The position numbers and the translations under genes are program-made. Below, piece after piece: positions 4,721 through 8,823 of a stretch of 8,823 nt of DNA (position 1 is its first letter; each line of letters opens with the position of its first letter). Origin of the DNA: Steroidobacteraceae bacterium (GTDB lineage: Bacteria > Pseudomonadota > Gammaproteobacteria > Steroidobacterales > Steroidobacteraceae); contig JABEVI010000228.1 of the NCBI GenBank assembly GCA_013044085.1, positions 1 to 8,823 on the forward strand, given 5' to 3'. Under the pieces are notes generated by a model. It ran no database searches. It saw nothing but the letters and a program-made list of their open reading frames with translations, and had not been told where the DNA came from.

Positions 4721-7700
4721 ATGTCTTATAGAATCTTCGGGTGCCGGATCTCGAGGCGCTCGGTCGCGGTGGTGCTAGCGTCGTTGACGCTATCGGCCGC
4801 GCTTGATTCTGCGGTTGCCGGCGCGCGTTCCTTGAATCCCGGGGACGCAGTGGCCTACCGGGTCGACGCCCACCATCCAGCGGAATTCTCCGTCACCGTG
4901 CCCGCGGGCGATACCGTACAGGTGCGCATCGAACAGACCCGGCATTTCACGCTGCTCGATCTGCGTGCGCCGGGTGACGCGGCGCCGGAGCGGCGCTTCT
5001 GCGACAGCGGCAAGGGGGGGCTGATCCGCGCAACACTGGTGGCGGCTTCCCTCGGGAGGTATCGCCTGACGCTAGATGCGTATGATCTGCACCAAACGGC
5101 CACCGGCTGGATCCGCGTCTCGACGGTGCGTGCGAGCACGGCCGTCGACCACGAACGCGCGACGGCCGAGCAGTATCTCGCGCGCGCCGAATGGGCGCGG
5201 CACCGCGGCGCGCCCGCGACCTGGGCGGGGGCTCTCGCGGGCTATCGAGAAGCGCAACGCCTCGCACGACGGATCGGCGATGCGCGGCTCTTGCGCGCGG
5301 CCCTGATCGGCGAGGCACGCCTCGATGTGTTCGATCGCGGCGACTATGCGGCCGCGGCGCCGCTTGCGCGCACGGCGGTCACGCTGCCCGATCGCGGCGA
5401 CCGGCCGGGCGAGGCGCTGGCGTGGAAGACACTCTCGTCGGTGGATGCCTACCAGGCACGCTACCCATCCGCAATCAAGGCGGCGCGGCAGGCATTGCGG
5501 TTGTATCGACGCACCGGCGACCGGTACTGGCAAGACGTCGTCCTCGGCAATCTCGCCTATATCGAGTACGAGACCGGTCGCACCGGGCTCGCACTGCGCA
5601 CCGCACACCAGTCGCTGACGATTGCCCGGGAAATCGGTGATGCGTTCGGGGTGGACTTCGACCTCGAGGCGATTGCGGAGTTTCACCGCGCGCGCGGGGA
5701 GTTCGATCAGGCCTTTGCCGATTTCCGACGGGCGCTCGACGCGCTGCGGCGGCAACCCTACCCGGCCCGCGAGGCGGCGGTCTGGAACGGCCTCGGCGAA
5801 CTGTACCTTTCGCTGGATGAACCGGCCGATTCGCGCGCCGCGCTCGCCAAGGCGGTGCGCTTTGCGGATGCGGCGCATGACGCCGCGACGCAGCTCGAGG
5901 TGTTGGTCAATCTCGCGGATGCGAGCCGCGACGGCGGTGATGCGCACGCGGCGCTCGCCTCCGACCTCGAGGGCCTAAACCGCGCCACCGCACTTGGCTT
6001 GCCGCGCGAGCAGACCTTTTTGCTGCTCGGCCTCGGCCGCGATTATGCCTCCCTCGGTGAGAGGCGGCGCGCGCGCGCCGCCTATCGCCGGGCGATCTCT
6101 CTCGCGGAAAAGATCGGTCAGTTCGACAGCGAGGCCGCCGCCTGGCTCGCGCTCGGCGACCTGCAGGCGGGTGAGCAACACCTGCCCGCCGCCCGCGCCG
6201 ATTACCGACGCGCACTGGCTCTGTGGCGGCCTCAATCTGCGCGGCTTGACATGGCGAGCGCCGAGGGCAGCCTCGCCCGGCTCGACTGGCGCCGGCAGGC
6301 GCTCAATCGGGCGCGACTGCACATCCAGCGGGCGGTGAATCTGATCGGATCGGTTCGATCCACGCTCGCGGCGAAGCAACTGCGCACCGCCTACTTCGCT
6401 TCCGAGCACGCATACTACGATCTGGGCGTGAGCATCCTCATGGAGCTGCGGCAAGCTCACCCGGGTGCCGGCTTTGCGCATGCGGCGCTGCGCTTGGTGG
6501 AGCGCGCGCGGGCGCGGACGCTGCTGGACGCGGTGGCCGATGCGGCCCACGTCAGTTCGACGCTTCTGCCAGCCAGCCTGGCGCGTTCGATGCGTCGCAC
6601 CGATACCGAACTCGATGCGGCCTACGCGGACTCGCGCGATCTCCTGCAAGATCCCACCGCGACTCCGGCACGCGTCGCATCAGTGCACAGGCGGATCGAA
6701 GCGCTGCAGAACAAGCAGGACCGACTCGAGGCGCTCGCGCGCTCGAGCAGCCGCCGGTACGCGGCGCTCGCCGATGCGCGCCCGATGCCCCTACGCCAGC
6801 TGCAGCGGCACCTCCTCGGCGACCACGACGCAGTGCTCGAGTATTGGATCGGCGCGCAGCGCGGCTACGCCTGGCTGATTCGTCACCGCCGGATCACGAC
6901 CTTGCCGCTGGCCGGTGCCAAGGTACTGGCGCCCGAGGTTCGGGCGTTTCGCGAGGCGCTGACCGCACGCTCCAGGACGCTGCCAGGCGAGAATCTGCAG
7001 CGTCGAAACGCACGCATCGCCGCCGCCGATGAGCGAGCCGCCAATCTCGCTGCCCGGCTGGGCGCACAACTCCTGCCCACGCGCCGGCGATTGCGGGGCA
7101 TCGAGACGCTCTACGTGGTGCCCGACGGTCCGTTGTTCGGCATCCCGTTCGCAGCACTGCGGCCCGCGGGTGATCCAAAGCCGCTGCTCGAATCCACGGC
7201 CGTGACCGAGGAGCCGTCCGCCGCGGTCATGGCCTCGCTTGCGGCCGATCCCATGCAGAACCGTGCCCCGCCGAATCGACGAGCGACATCGATCGCGGTG
7301 TTCGCCGACCCCGTGTACGACCGCGACGACCCGCGTCTCGCGGCGCGGATGCCCACGACCAATCCGCGCGTCGCATCGCTCCGATGGGCGCCGAATGCGC
7401 GTCTTTCGCATCTGGCGCGCTTGCCGGCTTCGGCCCGGGAGGCGCGCGCAATCTCAACCCTGAGCGGGGACACGGCCACGGTGCATCTAGGGTTCGGCGC
7501 CACGGTGAAAGCCGTGCGTCGGACGCCGTGGCGCCGCTTCGCCGTGGCGCACTTCGCCGTACACACCTTGCTCGATGCCGCTCATCCGGAGTTTTCCGGA
7601 TTGGTATTGACCCGCTTCCATCGTGATGGCGCGCCGGAGCCGGACGTGCTGTGGCTGCGCGACATCTATGCGCTCGATATGCCGGTCGACCTGGTGGTGC

Positions 7701-7996
7701 TGAGCAGTTGCCACACCCTCGGCGGGCGCGACGTGCCGGGCGAGGGCTTGGTGGGACTGTACCGTGCGTTCCTGATGGCAGGCGCCCATGCGGTGCTCGG
7801 CACTCTCTGGAGCGTGCAAGACCGGGCCACCGCTCGGTTGATGCGGTCATTTTACGCCGATCTGCTGCCAGGAAGGCTCGCGCCGGCGCAAGCGCTGCAG
7901 AAAGCGCAGAAGACATTCCTCCGCTCCGCTCGCTACGCGGCGCCCTATTACTGGGCGGCGTTTTCCATCGAAGGAATGGGAGAGCCGCTGCGATGA
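4721..7996 (+). CDS. Exported TPR-CHAT caspase-like protease
   Basis: The 1091-residue protein has four parts. An export signal (1-33) contains S11-R12-R13 before a hydrophobic stretch and an A-V-A cleavage site; the twin Arg could mean Tat export. A beta-rich region (about 38-135) resembles PPC-type domains. A long tetratricopeptide array (about 147-560) carries repeats such as GNLAYIEYETGRTGLALRTA and ALGDLQAGEQHLPAARADYR, followed by a helical linker. The C-terminal CHAT domain (about 693-1091) is a clan CD peptidase. Its catalytic His lies in HFAVH (H944, H948; H948 fits the usual position) and its Cys in LSSCHT (C997), followed by GEGLVGLYRAFLMAGAHAV and GTLWSVQD, so the dyad looks intact. 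ATG 4721 is chosen because it gives the signal peptide; ATG 4631 is in frame, and the frame stays open back to 4286, antisense to the rhomboid gene. The stop overlaps the sigma gene by 4 bp. The substrate is unknown. Confidence 0.92.
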   Translation: MSYRIFGCRISRRSVAVVLASLTLSAALDSAVAGARSLNPGDAVAYRVDAHHPAEFSVTVPAGDTVQVRIEQTRHFTLLDLRAPGDAAPERRFCDSGKGGLIRATLVAASLGRYRLTLDAYDLHQTATGWIRVSTVRASTAVDHERATAEQYLARAEWARHRGAPATWAGALAGYREAQRLARRIGDARLLRAALIGEARLDVFDRGDYAAAAPLARTAVTLPDRGDRPGEALAWKTLSSVDAYQARYPSAIKAARQALRLYRRTGDRYWQDVVLGNLAYIEYETGRTGLALRTAHQSLTIAREIGDAFGVDFDLEAIAEFHRARGEFDQAFADFRRALDALRRQPYPAREAAVWNGLGELYLSLDEPADSRAALAKAVRFADAAHDAATQLEVLVNLADASRDGGDAHAALASDLEGLNRATALGLPREQTFLLLGLGRDYASLGERRRARAAYRRAISLAEKIGQFDSEAAAWLALGDLQAGEQHLPAARADYRRALALWRPQSARLDMASAEGSLARLDWRRQALNRARLHIQRAVNLIGSVRSTLAAKQLRTAYFASEHAYYDLGVSILMELRQAHPGAGFAHAALRLVERARARTLLDAVADAAHVSSTLLPASLARSMRRTDTELDAAYADSRDLLQDPTATPARVASVHRRIEALQNKQDRLEALARSSSRRYAALADARPMPLRQLQRHLLGDHDAVLEYWIGAQRGYAWLIRHRRITTLPLAGAKVLAPEVRAFREALTARSRTLPGENLQRRNARIAAADERAANLAARLGAQLLPTRRRLRGIETLYVVPDGPLFGIPFAALRPAGDPKPLLESTAVTEEPSAAVMASLAADPMQNRAPPNRRATSIAVFADPVYDRDDPRLAARMPTTNPRVASLRWAPNARLSHLARLPASAREARAISTLSGDTATVHLGFGATVKAVRRTPWRRFAVAHFAVHTLLDAAHPEFSGLVLTRFHRDGAPEPDVLWLRDIYALDMPVDLVVLSSCHTLGGRDVPGEGLVGLYRAFLMAGAHAVLGTLWSVQDRATARLMRSFYADLLPGRLAPAQALQKAQKTFLRSARYAAPYYWAAFSIEGMGEPLR

Positions 7997-8646
7997 ACGA
8001 TTCGAGTCGGCCGCGCCAGACGCCGCGGTGGCAGCTCGACGAGGGCGCGCTGCGCGCGCTGCTGCGAACGCTCGACACCGACCCGGCACGGGCGGCGCTC
8101 GAGTACGAACGGCTCAGAGCGCGTCTGGCACGTTATTTCTCGCTGCACGGCGTGCCGCACCCATTCGAGGCCACGGACGAGGCCTTCAACCGCATGGCGA
8201 GACGCCTGAGCGAAGGTGAGGTGGTGCTCAACGTCGAGGCATATCTCGCGGGCATCGCGCGACTGGTGATGCTCGAAGAGCGTCGTAAGCTGCATCGCGA
8301 ACGTGCGGCGCTGGCGAGCTTGCTCGGAACTGAAGGGTCGGACGCGCCGCCGCAGGCCGATCCGCTGATGCGGGAGGACTCGCTGCGCACGGCATTCGAA
8401 GCTGGTCTCGCCGAATTGCCGCATGATGCGCGGCAGATGTTGACCGACTACTACAGCGGTGGCGGCGGCGAGCGGATGCGGGCGCGGGAAGCGATGGCCC
8501 GCGGGCTAGGGCTGTCGATTCACGCCCTGCGCAACCGGATGCTGCGACTGCGCCAGCGACTGGAGAGGGCCGTACGCCTCAGACTGGGCGAACCCGAGCG
8601 TGACGTGCCGCCCGGCGCAGACACTAATACGCAGGAGGATGGCTAG
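7993..8646 (+). CDS. ECF-like sigma-70 family factor
   Basis: The 217-residue product resembles the divergent sigma factors that accompany TPR/CHAT proteins. Region 2-like sequence spans about 35-100: EYERLRARLARYFSLHG, then ATDEAFNRMARRLSEGE, then VEAYLAGIARLVMLEERRK, matching the D-E-x-x-N-R-x-A-R-x-L and A-Y-x-x-G-I-A-R pattern. Region 4-like sequence spans about 132-197: AGLAELPHDARQMLTDYY, then a helix-turn-helix LGLSIHALRNRMLRLRQRL that would contact the -35 element. It would direct RNA polymerase to a dedicated promoter set. ATG 7993 overlaps the CHAT stop (ATGA) and has GGGAGAG 8 nt upstream. The C-terminal 20 residues are polar and disordered-looking. The next gene starts immediately after the TAG stop. 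Confidence 0.82.
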   Translation: MNDSSRPRQTPRWQLDEGALRALLRTLDTDPARAALEYERLRARLARYFSLHGVPHPFEATDEAFNRMARRLSEGEVVLNVEAYLAGIARLVMLEERRKLHRERAALASLLGTEGSDAPPQADPLMREDSLRTAFEAGLAELPHDARQMLTDYYSGGGGERMRAREAMARGLGLSIHALRNRMLRLRQRLERAVRLRLGEPERDVPPGADTNTQEDG

Positions 8647-8823
8647 ATGCCGGTGCGACTCGAGGTTTCCCGCGAGCGGTTGCTCGCCTATCTTCTCGAG
8701 GAACTACCGGCCGGGGAGTTGTCGGCGCTCGATGAACAAGTCCTGAAGGACGAGCATTTCGCCGCGGCGTTCGCTGCCCTGCGCGCCGACTGTCTGGACG
8801 ATTACGCACTGGGGCGCGGGTCC
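8647..8823 (+). CDS. Anti-sigma-like companion protein (partial, cut by window end)
   Basis: The first 59 codons are visible. ATG 8647 directly follows the sigma stop and is preceded by AGGAGG (8633-8638) at 8-nt spacing, a very strong ribosome site. The visible sequence has the pattern R-L-L-A-Y-L-L-E-E-L-P-A-G-E, then DEQVLKDEHFAAAFAALRAD and C-L-D-D-Y-A-L-G-R-G. This is the L-x-x-Y-L-L-G-x-L-P-x-x-E plus D-x-L-x-D-x-Y-x-x-G signature seen at the start of membrane proteins encoded next to such sigma factors. Those proteins usually continue into a transmembrane helix, which lies beyond the window. An anti-sigma role is inferred from position and the family pattern. Confidence 0.75.
   Translation, partial: MPVRLEVSRERLLAYLLEELPAGELSALDEQVLKDEHFAAAFAALRADCLDDYALGRGS

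Noticed and set aside
5072..5947. 291-codon minus-strand frame opposite the TPR region
   Set aside because: Shadow frame of the TPR repeats with no motif of its own.
7227..8078. 283-codon minus-strand frame opposite the CHAT domain
   Set aside because: Ser/Arg/Pro-rich shadow frame. The intact CHAT motifs lie on the plus strand.
1..8823. CRISPR array, tRNA or rRNA genes
   Set aside because: No regularly spaced repeats, cloverleaf-like sequence or rRNA sequence was seen on either strand.

Overview
The window is GC-rich, densely coded bacterial DNA with GTG starts and strong GC bias at third codon positions. It most resembles a free-living proteobacterium. The rhombosortase-type rhomboid and the RraA homologue point towards Gammaproteobacteria, perhaps near the Steroidobacter/Xanthomonadales side; this placement is inferred from gene content only.

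Layout. (1) Positions 1-2220, plus strand: a tight cluster of an AmpG/PAT-like MFS permease (86-1288), a GNAT acetyltransferase (1305-1739) and an RraA-family protein (1744-2220). The tail of another gene may lie before it. (2) Positions 2226-3978: a small accessory islet bracketed by a perfect 26-bp direct repeat (2200-2225 and 3979-4004). It holds a minus-strand secreted SnoaL/DUF4440-like protein (2273-2752), a decayed 5' fragment of an IS91-family transposase (2834-3130, plus), a doubtful small ORF, a terminator-like hairpin with a T7 tract, a strong 10-bp inverted repeat, and a minus-strand small secreted Gln/Arg/His-rich protein (3444-3782). (3) Positions 4005-4604, minus strand: a rhombosortase-like intramembrane serine protease. 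(4) Positions 4721-8823, plus strand, divergent from the rhomboid: a predicted operon of an exported TPR-CHAT caspase-like protease (1091 aa), an ECF-like sigma factor whose start overlaps the protease stop (ATGA), and the first 59 codons of a protein resembling the companion/anti-sigma-like proteins of such operons.

How the genes may work together. The last block looks like a regulatory module: a secreted caspase-like peptidase translationally coupled to an alternative sigma factor and followed at once by its probable regulator, with an intramembrane protease gene transcribed away from the same 116-bp intergenic region. A proteolysis-controlled sigma circuit is a reasonable hypothesis but is not shown by the sequence. 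The 26-bp repeat is the most striking unexplained structure. One copy forms the 3' end and stop codon of rraA; the other abuts the stop codon of the convergent rhomboid gene. Removing one repeat unit and the islet would leave rraA and the rhomboid gene as a convergent pair 5 bp apart.
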